Below are positions 26,995 through 35,825 of a stretch of 64,000 bases of DNA, piece after piece (position 1 is the first letter of the stretch; each line of letters opens with the position of its first letter). The notes beneath the pieces were generated by a model, which was given only the letters and a program-made list of their open reading frames with translations, searched no databases and was not told the origin of the DNA. Source of the stretch: an uncultured Pseudodesulfovibrio sp. (GTDB lineage Bacteria; Desulfobacterota; Desulfovibrionia; Desulfovibrionales; Desulfovibrionaceae); NCBI RefSeq assembly GCF_963662885.1, contig NZ_OY760064.1, positions 248,001 to 312,000 of the forward strand. Reading direction: 5' to 3'. The translations under genes and the position numbers were made by a program.

Positions 26995-28692
26995 CTAGGC
27001 GTCGACCTTCTTGCCCGCGAAGCGGATGACCAGGGCCGTGGCCAGAATGCCCAGCGGCAGGGTCAGGGTTACAGGCAGACCCAGGCCGGCCGGAAGGTAA
27101 CCGGTGACGATGGCAAGCAGCGCGACTACCACTGCGTAGGTAAGCTGGGTGCGCACGTGGTCGATGTGGTCGCAGCCTGCACCCATGGAGGACAGGATGG
27201 TGGTGTCCGAGATGGGCGAGCAATGGTCGCCGAAGATGGCACCGGTCAGGACCGAGCCAACGGACAGGATCACGAAGTCCGGAGCGGGATTCATGGCGAA
27301 CGCCAGCGGGATGGTTAGGGGCATGAGGATGCCCATGGTCCCGTAGGAGGTTCCGGTGGCGAACGAGATGATCGAGCCGAGGATGAAGATGATGGACGGC
27401 AGCAGGTAGGCGGGCAGGGCGTCGGACAGCGCGCCCACCAGATAGGTGGCCGTGCCCAGCTCTTTCATGACCCCGGACAGGGACCAGGCCAGGAGCAGGA
27501 TGACCGCGGTGATGTTCATGGATTTAATGCCCGTCACAAAGGTCTCGATGGCTTCCTTCAGCGGCATGATCTTACGCGATACGGCCATGGCAATGGCCAC
27601 CAGGGAGGCGAGCAGGGCCGCCTGGAACAGGACCACCGAGGCGTCGGAGGCTCCGAAGCAGATGCGCATGGAGGAGAATGACAGGGGCGAGGCGTTGACC
27701 GCGGCCAGCACCGCCTGGTCGTCCAGGTTCTGGTAGCCGTTGAAGTAGAAGCCCAGGAAGGCTGCGACCATGAGCGTGCCGATGGGCAGGATGGCGCTCC
27801 ACACGGAGGGCTTCACATGGGAGGCGGGCTCCAGGGTGGTGGCTTCGTCCGAGGCCATGGGCACGGCGTTGTCGCCGATCACCTTGCCCTCGGTCCGGGC
27901 GCGCATCTCGGCGGTGTACATGGGGCCAAAATCGCGCTTGAGCCACACGGCCAGCAGGATGAAGAGCAGGATATAGATGTTGTAGAAGCGGTACGGAATG
28001 GTCTGGACGAAGATGCCGTATGCGTTGCCGGTAATGCCGATGGTCTGGTAGCCGTCGCGGATCAGGCCGACTTCATAGGCCACCCAGGTGGAGATGAGCG
28101 CGATACCTGCGATGGGGGCGGCCGTGGCGTCGATGATGAAGGCCAGCTTTTCGCGGGAGACCTTCAGCCTGTCCGTCACCGGGCGCATGATCGGGCCCAC
28201 GGTCAGGGAGTTGGCGTAGTCGTCGAAAAAGATGAACAGGCCCATGCACCAGGCGGCCAACTGGGAGGAACGCGGGGTTCTGGCCCAGCGGGAGATGGCA
28301 CCGGCGATGGCCTGGGCGCCGCCCATCTTGGAGATCAACGCGATGAGACCGCCGATGGCCAGGACCTGGAGCACGATGCCCGCATCCCACGGATCGGCCA
28401 GAGAGGTCAGAACCTGGGTGGACAGGTGCAGGAACCCGCCGATCAGGGCGTGGTACACGTCATATCCCTTGAGTTCGAGCATGAAGCAGCCCGAGAACAC
28501 GCCGATGAACAGCGACAGGACGACGTTTTTGCTGGCAAAGGCCAGGGCGATGGCCAACAGGGGCGGGATCAGGGTCAGCAGGCCCCAATGTTCGGCGTTG
28601 GCGGCGACGACGGCCGGATCGGCGGCCAGGGCAAAGGCGGGCATGAGAGAGGCCGCCAGGCAGACGGCCCCAAGGATGAAAGATTTGCGCAT
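26995..28692 (-). CDS. NhaC-type Na+/H+ antiporter family protein
   Basis: A 565-residue inner-membrane carrier with about twelve membrane helices. The motif GAIFGDHCSPISDTTILSS near the C-terminus is diagnostic of the NhaC family; many members move sodium, others lactate/malate. The N-terminus resembles a signal peptide (FILGAVCLAASLMPAFALAA). ATG 28692 is chosen: AAAGGG lies 6 bases upstream; the longer frame is not conserved-looking. A sigma-54-like site and a dyad lie upstream. Confidence 0.88.
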   Translation of the reverse strand: MRKSFILGAVCLAASLMPAFALAADPAVVAANAEHWGLLTLIPPLLAIALAFASKNVVLSLFIGVFSGCFMLELKGYDVYHALIGGFLHLSTQVLTSLADPWDAGIVLQVLAIGGLIALISKMGGAQAIAGAISRWARTPRSSQLAAWCMGLFIFFDDYANSLTVGPIMRPVTDRLKVSREKLAFIIDATAAPIAGIALISTWVAYEVGLIRDGYQTIGITGNAYGIFVQTIPYRFYNIYILLFILLAVWLKRDFGPMYTAEMRARTEGKVIGDNAVPMASDEATTLEPASHVKPSVWSAILPIGTLMVAAFLGFYFNGYQNLDDQAVLAAVNASPLSFSSMRICFGASDASVVLFQAALLASLVAIAMAVSRKIMPLKEAIETFVTGIKSMNITAVILLLAWSLSGVMKELGTATYLVGALSDALPAYLLPSIIFILGSIISFATGTSYGTMGILMPLTIPLAFAMNPAPDFVILSVGSVLTGAIFGDHCSPISDTTILSSMGAGCDHIDHVRTQLTYAVVVALLAIVTGYLPAGLGLPVTLTLPLGILATALVIRFAGKKVDA

Positions 28693-28740
28693 GAAGTTCC
28701 CTTTGAAATATGCTCGTTGCAGTACGGAATAATCGAAAAC

Positions 28741-28770
28741 AAGGCCATAATACAAAATTGTATGCGGCCT
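28741..28770 (-). promoter_or_regulatory. Dyad in the antiporter leader (operator or terminator)
   Basis: AAGGCC and GGCCTT flank an inner inverted repeat ATACAA-AA-TTGTAT (28750-28763). On the minus strand TTGTTTT follows, so it could also end transcripts coming from the adenylate cyclase side. Confidence 0.45.
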
Positions 28771-28836
28771 TGACGGAGAGCAGGCATATATCATTCGTCA
28801 GGGTTTGTCGATGGTGAAGAGATATCGACTTGCGAA

Positions 28837-28852
28837 TGAATTGCCAAAAAAG
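28837..28852 (-). promoter_or_regulatory. Candidate sigma-54 promoter for the antiporter gene
   Basis: The minus-strand sequence TGGCAATTCATTCGCA keeps GG-N10-GC but has two deviations from consensus (TGGCAA, TCGCA). It lies about 145 bases upstream of ATG 28692. Confidence 0.35.
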
Positions 28853-28871
28853 GGAAAAATATGGAGATCGG

Positions 28872-29195
28872 CTAGGGGAAGCGGCTTTCGCGTTCGACCT
28901 TGCAGACGCGGGTCGTGAAGGAGGCGTACCACTCCTTGCGGCCGCGCGCCTGGGCGGCCTGGTGCTCGGGGTGCTCGCGCCATGCCCTGATGGCTTCCAC
29001 GCTCTCCCAGTAGGATACGGTGATACCGACGTCCTCGCGGGCGGAATCCACGCCCAGGAAACCGGGCATGGACTGGGCCAGTTCGAGCATGCGCCCTGCG
29101 GTTGCGGCATACCCGTCGTTGCTCTTTGTGCGCACGGAGGTGAAGATGACGGCCCAACAGACGGGTGAATCTATGGGAGTCTGATCCTGCGGCAT
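28872..29195 (-). CDS. Antibiotic-biosynthesis-monooxygenase-fold protein
   Basis: A 107-residue dimeric alpha/beta-barrel (ABM) protein; the conserved part is PGFLGVDSAREDVGITVSYW followed by AIRAWREHPEHQAAQARGR. Members oxidise small aromatics or degrade haem, but many are uncharacterised, and no specific reaction is implied. ATG 29195 is preferred to ATG 29201 because AAGGG lies 6 bases before it. The start overlaps the end of the adenylate cyclase gene by 25 bases, so the two are translationally linked. Confidence 0.82.
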   Translation of the reverse strand: MPQDQTPIDSPVCWAVIFTSVRTKSNDGYAATAGRMLELAQSMPGFLGVDSAREDVGITVSYWESVEAIRAWREHPEHQAAQARGRKEWYASFTTRVCKVERESRFP

Positions 29196-32100
29196 TGGCA
29201 TCCCTTGGGTGTGAACATTCCCAGTTTGACTGTTTCAGCCAGCGGTTGCCCGATCTTTTCGGCCAGGAAACGGGCCGGGTCGTGTTCGAACAGTTGGCCG
29301 GGACGCAAAAAGGTCTGGCAGAACATTTCTCCCCAGTTCGTCGAATAGATGGTCGAGACCCTTTCTATCCGGCTGGCTTCGCGCGGAACGGCCATGTTGA
29401 CGATGAAAAAGGCCTTGTCGACCTGCTCTGAACGCAACCCCTCGTTGATGTCCGGTTCAAAGGTCTCGGCAAAGGGAAAGAAGTCGTGCAGGGCGGCCAT
29501 CAGTTTCTGCAGGTCGACCAGGGCGATGGGCGCTATGGAACGGTCGGCCTGCAACAGGCTCTTCGGGTGGTAGATGCGGTTGGCCAGCAGCCAGCCCAGC
29601 ATGTAGACGGGGTTCTGGTTCTGGTGCAGCTGCTGCAGATGTTCCGCAGCCTGCTTGGCCTGCCCCCTCGTCCCTCCGCGTACGGTCCAGACAGTCGGTT
29701 TGCCGGCTACCTTTTCCGCTGAGAAGTGCAGCAGGGGAAAGCCGTCTTCGCGTGTATCCATGAACGGCACACGCATGATCTTATGGTTCTTGCGCGCAAA
29801 GTTGGCCGCGATGCGACGGCCCATGCGCGTGAGGTCCTCGGGGTTGATCATCGCCCTGGTCTTCCCCTTGCCGCCTTCTCCGCCGGTCAATCCCTCCTGA
29901 ATGCGCTGGTAGGTGTCGACCATGTACCGGCGCACATGCGCGCCCATGCGCAGGGACTTGGAGAACGGCCAGGTGCGGTGCGTCTCGGCCAGTCGCCCCG
30001 GCTCCACGTAGCCCGAACCGAACAGGACCGAGATCAGCGACTCGTCCTCGGGCCGGGTGGGCAGGTTCATGAACAGGGGAATGTCCGACAGGTTGGCCTT
30101 GAGCCGGAAGGATTCCTTGAGGAGCGCAGCGGCATTGTCCTCCCCGCGCCCCGAATAGTAATCGTGCAGGGTGGAGTAGAGGGCGGTATACGGGTCGGTG
30201 TCCAGCCGTCCCTGGCGGTTGCGGATCAGGTTGCGTTTGATGCGGTCGCACAGAGGCAGGGCGGAGGCTCCCGGAGCGGCGTAGGTCTCCAGCAGGCCGA
30301 GCTTGAGCACGGACTTGAAGGGCGAGTGGATGGCCTTGACCATCTGCCACAGGGACCCGCCGAAATATTCGGCCGGCGGCACTTCGGCCAGATGCCCGAA
30401 ATCCTCCAGGCGCGGCTTGCCGCACAGCGGATAGCGCCGGGCCGCGCGAATGCACGATTCGTACATCTTGCGGCTGGCCCCGGCCGGAGTCACCCACCAG
30501 GCGATGTTCTTGCCCGCCAGCTTGAGCGCGGTGCGGTAGAACTCTTCCTTGAGCAGCAACTCCTGGGCAGACCCGGAACTTTCCTCGTCTCCTGCCAGGA
30601 AACGGTTGTCCCGCACGTCATCCATGCGCATGGGGTAGAAGTGGACCTCCAGGCCGAACTCGCTGTCCGCCCACAGGGCCATGGCGTCGAGCTTGCGCTT
30701 GAGATCGTGTTCCACGGACATGGTCACGTCGCCGTCGTAGCAGACCCAGCAGTCCAGGTCGGAGCTTGAGGTCTGGGCCACCGTGCCGAGGCTGCCCATG
30801 GCATAGACCGCCTGGATGCGCACTTCTGGAGAGGGCTCGAACTCGGGCTCAAGGCCCATTCGGTCATTGGCCAGCTCCAGGTCTGTCAGACAGGGATAGT
30901 ACCCCCAGACGCGGCAGGATGGGATGTTGCCGAAATTGTGGCGGCGTTCGAAGAGATCGCTGTCCAGAAGCAGGGGGAGCATGCGCAGAAAGGCCTGCTG
31001 GTCGCGGGTCAGGGTGCCCATGGCCCGGTGCATGCGCTGGCGGTTGTTCTCGAGCATCCTCCGTTCCCGGCGCATGAAGGCCAGCTCCCGGGACCACGCG
31101 GCCAGCGCCTTCTGGGCCTTGAAGGGATCGCTTTCCGTAGCTTCGCCTTTTGGGGAGATGGCGTTCTTCTCGGTCTCCCGGGCGAACAGGGTCATCTGGC
31201 GCAGTCGGTTGGCCAGAAATTGGGGATGCCCGGCATCGGAGTTCTTGATCACGGACCGGGTCACGAGTGAACCGGGCAGCTCCATGGACAACAGCTCGCA
31301 GTCGCGGATGTACAGGGCGTGCAGGCAGGTGCGGCGAAACTCCACGCCCCGGAACTCGTCGCCGATCAACTCGGCGAACGAAAGGTCGCATTCCTCGAAG
31401 CGGGTGGACCGCACGACGCAACCGTGCAGCGCGCTCCCTGCCAGGGTGCAGGCCGTGAAATCGCAGCGGGTCATTCGGCAATCGCGCATCATGACTTCGC
31501 TGAACGTCGAGGTCCGGAACCGGCATTTGATGAAGGTGCAGCCGGAAAGGAAGGCGCCCGTCAAGGTGCAGTCCGTGAACACACATTCCTCGAAGCGGGT
31601 GCCCGAGAACTCGGTCCCGGTGAGGCGCACTGCCTTGAACTCGGTGCCGGAAAGCGAGCAATCGCTGAAAAGTCCGTCGGTCAGGTCCGTGTTGAACAGC
31701 TTGCCCCGAAAGAATCTCGTACGGACAAAGGAGGACCCGGCCAGGCCGAGGCCAGTCAGGTCCCTGTTCTCCAATTGTTCGTCTTCCACGATGGAACCGG
31801 GCAGGTCCATGTCGCGTACGTTCGCGGACCTGGGCAGCAGTTCCTGGAGGGCCTTTGGTTTGGCCCTGAACAGCCCCTTGAGAAATCCTTTTTTGGGCGG
31901 TTCGGGCACGGGGCGGTGCAACGGGCCCGAGGGCACGGCTTCCAGAACCCGGGGAGAGCCGGTCCCCCTGGGCGGGCATTCTCCGGCTACGTTGCGCACG
32001 AAGTCGGGGGCCATGGCCTTGAGCGCGCCGAGCATTTCCAGCTGGGCGTCGGCTCTGCGTTCCTCGGGCATGGAGGAAATGTACTGGACGTAACCGATGT

Positions 32101-33022
32101 CGCCGAGCAGAGGCGCGCGCGATATCGCTGCCGCTCGCAGACCGGGCATGCGGGACCGGACCGAAGCCAGCAGCTTGCCAATGGCCGGGTGGTCCTGGCT
32201 GATGAGCGCGTCCAGACACGCCCCGCCGAGCTTTGCGTCCGCCTTGGGCAATATCTTGAGCAGCATGTCCAGGATGGTCTTGTTGCCGGCCTCGCCCACG
32301 GCCGCGATGGTCCGCAGGAGTGAAACGTCCGGCTTGAGACGGCCGAGCGCGATGGCCTTGGCCATGGCCTCCCCGTATGCCGAATCGCCCACGCCCCGGA
32401 TGGCCTGGCAGAGCTCTTCCAGATCCTCGTCTTCCACGCCGTTGGTCAGGCGGGAGTTGAGGTAGCGGCCGAACAAGCCGCCCACAATGACCTGTCTGAC
32501 CGGAAAGGCCAGTATTTCGCCCTCTGCGCCGAGCCGGGCCACGAACGGAACCAGCTCCTCGGGGTCGGTGCCCATGAGCGGTTTGAGCAGTTCCTCGACC
32601 CAGGACAGAGTGTCGCGATCCATGTCGCCGGGAAAATCCTTGAGCATCTCGTGGACCAGGGCGAGCCGGTCGCGGGCGGGCCAGGCAGATACCTTGGGTT
32701 CCAGGCGGGGCAGAGGAGTGTTGCGGGCGTTGACGCACCGTGCGCACAGGGTCCGGCCGAACCTGCCCGAGCGGACCAGGGCCTGGAGGCAGGTCTGGAT
32801 GGTGTGAATGTCCGCCGAGTTCGTCGCCAGCCGGTGCAGGGCCAGGGCCGCTTCTGCCAGGGACACGGCCTCGTCGTGGGCCGGGAGGGGGGTGGCGTCG
32901 CACCAGCGCATGACTTCCGACGCGAGCTCTCCAATGCCGGGGCCGCTCGTGAGCCCACCGTCGGAAAGAACGCCTATGGCCCCCGCCAGGGCACGTATGT
33001 TCGGAATGTCTTGGCTTGTCAC
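29171..33022 (-). CDS. Class I adenylate cyclase with HEAT-like and pentapeptide-repeat domains
   Basis: A 1283-residue protein predicted to make cAMP. Residues 1-340 are helical repeats resembling HEAT; 350-400 a basic Pro-rich linker (EPPKKGFLKGLFRAKPK); 410-595 a pentapeptide-repeat right-handed helix (LFSDCSLSGTEFKAVRLTGT and similar); 650-1280 a class I cyclase with the nucleotidyltransferase motif GSLGTVAQTSSSDLDCW at 743-759. In enterobacterial CyaA the catalytic part is N-terminal and no pentapeptide repeats occur, so the architecture is unusual. No membrane segment is visible. Confidence 0.88.
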   Translation of the reverse strand: MTSQDIPNIRALAGAIGVLSDGGLTSGPGIGELASEVMRWCDATPLPAHDEAVSLAEAALALHRLATNSADIHTIQTCLQALVRSGRFGRTLCARCVNARNTPLPRLEPKVSAWPARDRLALVHEMLKDFPGDMDRDTLSWVEELLKPLMGTDPEELVPFVARLGAEGEILAFPVRQVIVGGLFGRYLNSRLTNGVEDEDLEELCQAIRGVGDSAYGEAMAKAIALGRLKPDVSLLRTIAAVGEAGNKTILDMLLKILPKADAKLGGACLDALISQDHPAIGKLLASVRSRMPGLRAAAISRAPLLGDIGYVQYISSMPEERRADAQLEMLGALKAMAPDFVRNVAGECPPRGTGSPRVLEAVPSGPLHRPVPEPPKKGFLKGLFRAKPKALQELLPRSANVRDMDLPGSIVEDEQLENRDLTGLGLAGSSFVRTRFFRGKLFNTDLTDGLFSDCSLSGTEFKAVRLTGTEFSGTRFEECVFTDCTLTGAFLSGCTFIKCRFRTSTFSEVMMRDCRMTRCDFTACTLAGSALHGCVVRSTRFEECDLSFAELIGDEFRGVEFRRTCLHALYIRDCELLSMELPGSLVTRSVIKNSDAGHPQFLANRLRQMTLFARETEKNAISPKGEATESDPFKAQKALAAWSRELAFMRRERRMLENNRQRMHRAMGTLTRDQQAFLRMLPLLLDSDLFERRHNFGNIPSCRVWGYYPCLTDLELANDRMGLEPEFEPSPEVRIQAVYAMGSLGTVAQTSSSDLDCWVCYDGDVTMSVEHDLKRKLDAMALWADSEFGLEVHFYPMRMDDVRDNRFLAGDEESSGSAQELLLKEEFYRTALKLAGKNIAWWVTPAGASRKMYESCIRAARRYPLCGKPRLEDFGHLAEVPPAEYFGGSLWQMVKAIHSPFKSVLKLGLLETYAAPGASALPLCDRIKRNLIRNRQGRLDTDPYTALYSTLHDYYSGRGEDNAAALLKESFRLKANLSDIPLFMNLPTRPEDESLISVLFGSGYVEPGRLAETHRTWPFSKSLRMGAHVRRYMVDTYQRIQEGLTGGEGGKGKTRAMINPEDLTRMGRRIAANFARKNHKIMRVPFMDTREDGFPLLHFSAEKVAGKPTVWTVRGGTRGQAKQAAEHLQQLHQNQNPVYMLGWLLANRIYHPKSLLQADRSIAPIALVDLQKLMAALHDFFPFAETFEPDINEGLRSEQVDKAFFIVNMAVPREASRIERVSTIYSTNWGEMFCQTFLRPGQLFEHDPARFLAEKIGQPLAETVKLGMFTPKGCQCRRIRLP

Positions 33023-33295
33023 CGCTGCCGCCTTTTTGAGATTGCGCGATATTGCAGTGAATCGGGGGCGAAGTCAAAGCGCGTTTACCGTCCCATTGTA
33101 CGGCATTTTCCGGTTCGTGGAAAAGGGCTTGTTTTCAGGTGGTGAAAACGGACCGGGAACGCCCGGAAAGCCGCTGAAACGCTTGTTTAAGAGGCAAAAA
33201 CACTTTGACTCACCTTGTACAATGGCCTATCGTCCCGGACTATTATTGATAACTGAAAACTCCAGTCAAATAACAACCTTTCAGGGAAGCTGCTT
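33023..33295. other. Divergent promoter region, adenylate cyclase / acyl-CoA dehydrogenase
   Basis: 273 bases, no supported gene. It contains a sigma-70-type promoter for the acyl-CoA dehydrogenase gene (33205-33233) and two inverted arms, CCATTGTAC at 33093-33101 and GTACAATGG at 33217-33225. The second arm, with the palindrome TTGTACAA, lies between the -35 and -10 boxes. Confidence 0.5.
33205..33233 (+). promoter_or_regulatory. Sigma-70-type promoter with palindromic operator, ACAD-ETF cluster
   Basis: TTGACT, 17 bases, TATCGT; the expected leader is about 55 bases. The spacer contains TTGTACAA (33215-33222), a likely repressor site. The hexamers are identical to those of the arsR-hgcAB promoter. 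Confidence 0.55.
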
Positions 33296-35464
33296 ATGTA
33301 TACACTTCGTACCCTTCCGGGAGACGATGTCCGTCAGCTCATGTGGCGTTTCGCCGAGCGTTTCGATCTTCAGATGTCCGTGCAGAGCGCCCGGTCCATC
33401 GCCCGCACCACCGTCGCCAAACTGGTGGCCGAGGGCGCGCGCAACACGCACGAATGGACCGAGCAGAAGGGCGAGCTTCTGACCGCCTTCGACCAGGCCG
33501 GATTGACCGCGCTGTTCATGGACCCCCATCAGGGCGGTTTCATCGAAGGCCCCAAGAACCTGGCTCTGGCCCTGGTCGCCTACGAGCTGGCCTGGGTGGA
33601 CGCCGGTGCGGCCACCTCCTCTCTGGCCTCCTGCCTGGCTCTGGCCCCCATTCACGAGAAGGGTACCCCCGAGCAGCGTGACAAATACATGTCCGCCTGC
33701 GTTCCTCCCCAGCCCGGCGAGGACCGCGAAATCTGGCGCGGGGCGTTTGCCCTGACCGAGCCCCTGCCTTACGTGGGCGTGGACACCGGCGTGCTGTGCG
33801 GCAAGGCCACCGTGGCCGAGTGGAAGGACGGCGAGGAACCCATGCTCCAGGTCGACAAGCGCGGCCGGTTCATCACCAACATGGACTTCGCCAACTTCGT
33901 CACCGCCGCCGTGGAGTCCAACGACGAGCGCATCAAGGGCACCTTCATGGTCATCCTCGAAGAGGGCGACGAAGGCACCTTCGACCGTGGCGCGCCCACC
34001 CTCAAGATGGTCCACCAGCTTTCCTCCACCCGCGACCCTGTGCTGAATCTCAAAGTGCCCGCCTCCCGCATCATCGGCGGCTACGACGTGGTCGACGGCG
34101 TGATCGTGCCCAAATACAATCACTCCGAGATCATCGGCGCGGTTTTCCACCGCACCCGCATCCCCGTGGGCCTGATGACCTCGGCCAAGCTGCTTTCCGC
34201 AGTGGAGCCGGTCATCCGTTACCACCGCAACCGTTTCCGCGGCGGCGATGCCTGCAAGGAAGGCTCCCCGCGTTTCGAAAAGGGGTTGCAGATCAACGAG
34301 GACGCCCTGCAGCGTCTGGTGGACGTCTGGGCCACCGGTGAAGCGGGCTGTTCCCTGGCCTTTGCTGCCGCGCGACTGGCCGACAGCTTCGATCCCATCG
34401 AAAAGGCCAAGGAGGCCCACTTCGAGGCCGAGGGCGTGACCAGCATTCGCAAGCAGATGTCCGCCCTGCGCACACTCCACGATCAGGTCCGCGAATTCAT
34501 CGCGCTGGAATACGCCCCTGCGGGCATCCGCGATGAGGACCGCTACAACGAACTCTCCAACGACACTCTGGTCCAGTACGCCTACATGGAGGCCCTGGCG
34601 GGCATCCTCAACCCGGGCGTGAAGCTCTGGAACACGGGCGAAGGCGCCAACAAGATGCGCGAGGCCGTTGCCCTGGTCGGCGGCTACGGCATCACCGAGG
34701 ACTGCCCCGGCTTCCTCATGCAGAAGTGGTCCGACTGCCAGCTCGAGGCGACCTATGAGGGTCCCGAGGCCGTGCAGCGCCGCCACCTGACCATGACCAT
34801 GACTTCCGACATCTTCGGCTGCATCATGGAAAACTGGATCGAGCAGATGCGCCGCGCCGGCAAGGATGTCCCAGGGCTGGGCGGCTATGTCCTGGCCTCG
34901 GCCATGGAGCTGTGGCAGTGGACCCTGGCTTTCCTGCAGGAGGCCAAGGACGAGAACGGCAAGAAGCTCTACCACAACAAGCGGCAGGGCGTGACGTTCC
35001 CCATGGCCGACGCACTGGGCTGGATTCTCGGTCCCTACTTCCTGGCCTGCGACGTCATGGAACTCATTGAGAAAGGCCCCATGTCCATGACCATGGCCGA
35101 GGGCCTGGACGATCTGACCGGGTTCTACAAGGACCTGTGCCATGTGCAGGCTGCCCGCGCAGCAGGCGAAGTGGCCCGTATCTGTTCCGAGCTGGTCTAC
35201 GGTTACAATTGGAACCGTTGCCCGACCCCGGACGGCGGCATTGCCGAGAAGTGCGAGCCCGAGCTCAAGACCAAGGAAGAATGCGCGCAGGACGGCACGC
35301 TGGGCGACCAGTCCAAGTGTTCGCGCCCGGAGCTCATTCGCTTCCGCGAGCTCAAGGCCACCGTGGACATGTGTCTGGCCGGTTCCCGTCTGGCCAAGGA
35401 CCGCGCGGGCAACGCCCTGGCCGAAGTGATGATCCCCGAAGCCCTCGACTACCCGCAGGGCTAA
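33296..35464 (+). CDS. Acyl-CoA dehydrogenase family flavoprotein (long form)
   Basis: An FAD enzyme predicted to oxidise an acyl-CoA and pass electrons to ETF. At 722 residues it is much longer than the usual 380-600; the C-terminus adds a helical domain and a Cys-bearing loop (NWNRCPTPDGG, EKCEPELKTKEECAQDG). The ACAD core shows GAFALTEP, EIIGAVFHRTRIPVG, and the catalytic-base region LEATYEGPEAVQRRHL. It is followed on the same strand by an ETF:quinone oxidoreductase homologue, etfB and etfA. Substrate chain length cannot be told. Confidence 0.9.
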   Translation: MYTLRTLPGDDVRQLMWRFAERFDLQMSVQSARSIARTTVAKLVAEGARNTHEWTEQKGELLTAFDQAGLTALFMDPHQGGFIEGPKNLALALVAYELAWVDAGAATSSLASCLALAPIHEKGTPEQRDKYMSACVPPQPGEDREIWRGAFALTEPLPYVGVDTGVLCGKATVAEWKDGEEPMLQVDKRGRFITNMDFANFVTAAVESNDERIKGTFMVILEEGDEGTFDRGAPTLKMVHQLSSTRDPVLNLKVPASRIIGGYDVVDGVIVPKYNHSEIIGAVFHRTRIPVGLMTSAKLLSAVEPVIRYHRNRFRGGDACKEGSPRFEKGLQINEDALQRLVDVWATGEAGCSLAFAAARLADSFDPIEKAKEAHFEAEGVTSIRKQMSALRTLHDQVREFIALEYAPAGIRDEDRYNELSNDTLVQYAYMEALAGILNPGVKLWNTGEGANKMREAVALVGGYGITEDCPGFLMQKWSDCQLEATYEGPEAVQRRHLTMTMTSDIFGCIMENWIEQMRRAGKDVPGLGGYVLASAMELWQWTLAFLQEAKDENGKKLYHNKRQGVTFPMADALGWILGPYFLACDVMELIEKGPMSMTMAEGLDDLTGFYKDLCHVQAARAAGEVARICSELVYGYNWNRCPTPDGGIAEKCEPELKTKEECAQDGTLGDQSKCSRPELIRFRELKATVDMCLAGSRLAKDRAGNALAEVMIPEALDYPQG

Positions 35465-35479
35465 GAAAGATAGCAAGAC

Positions 35480-35517
35480 GCGAGAGGGAAACCTTTTGAG
35501 AAAGGTTTCCCTCTCGC
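35480..35517 (+). terminator. Long perfect hairpin after the acyl-CoA dehydrogenase gene
   Basis: GCGAGAGGGAAACCTTT-TGAG-AAAGGTTTCCCTCTCGC, a 17-bp perfect stem 16 bases after the stop. It lacks an adjacent T run (CTTTTTG comes 15 bases later), so it may attenuate or stabilise rather than fully terminate. Confidence 0.55.
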
Positions 35518-35825
35518 GCTCTCCCTTCCAAAACTTTTTGTCGCCGCGCCGCTTGGAAGGGGAGAGGACAGCCGTGTCTGATACCGGCGGCGCGGGGGAT
35601 GCGGAGTCGAATTCCGCGTCCTGAACAGTAAACTTCAACCAGACCCACCCCACAGGCGCACCGGGAAGGGGCGCGCCTGACCACTCCCCCCCAAACCATC
35701 GCGAAGCGACACAAAGAGTTTGGGAAGGGGAAGAGGGGATGGGGACTCGGGGGAAGGGGAGAGAGGGACAACCCTTTGCAAAGGGTTTCCCTCTCTCCCC
35801 TTCCCCCGGCCGCCGGAGGCACCCA
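35518..35825. repeat. Composite intergenic repeat, copy 2
   Basis: Same family as 1660-1985. The 20-bp-class hairpin lies at 35749-35807 (GGGGGAAGGGGAGAGAGGGA arm, inner AACCCTTT/AAAGGGTT), followed by GGCCGCCGGAGGCA. No gene is present. The GGAGG of the conserved repeat end is placed 7 bases before the next ATG and must serve as its ribosome binding site. Confidence 0.8.

Noticed and set aside
29726..32323. Long plus-strand frames inside the adenylate cyclase gene
   Set aside because: They lie antisense to a protein with continuous domain structure and show no domain of their own.
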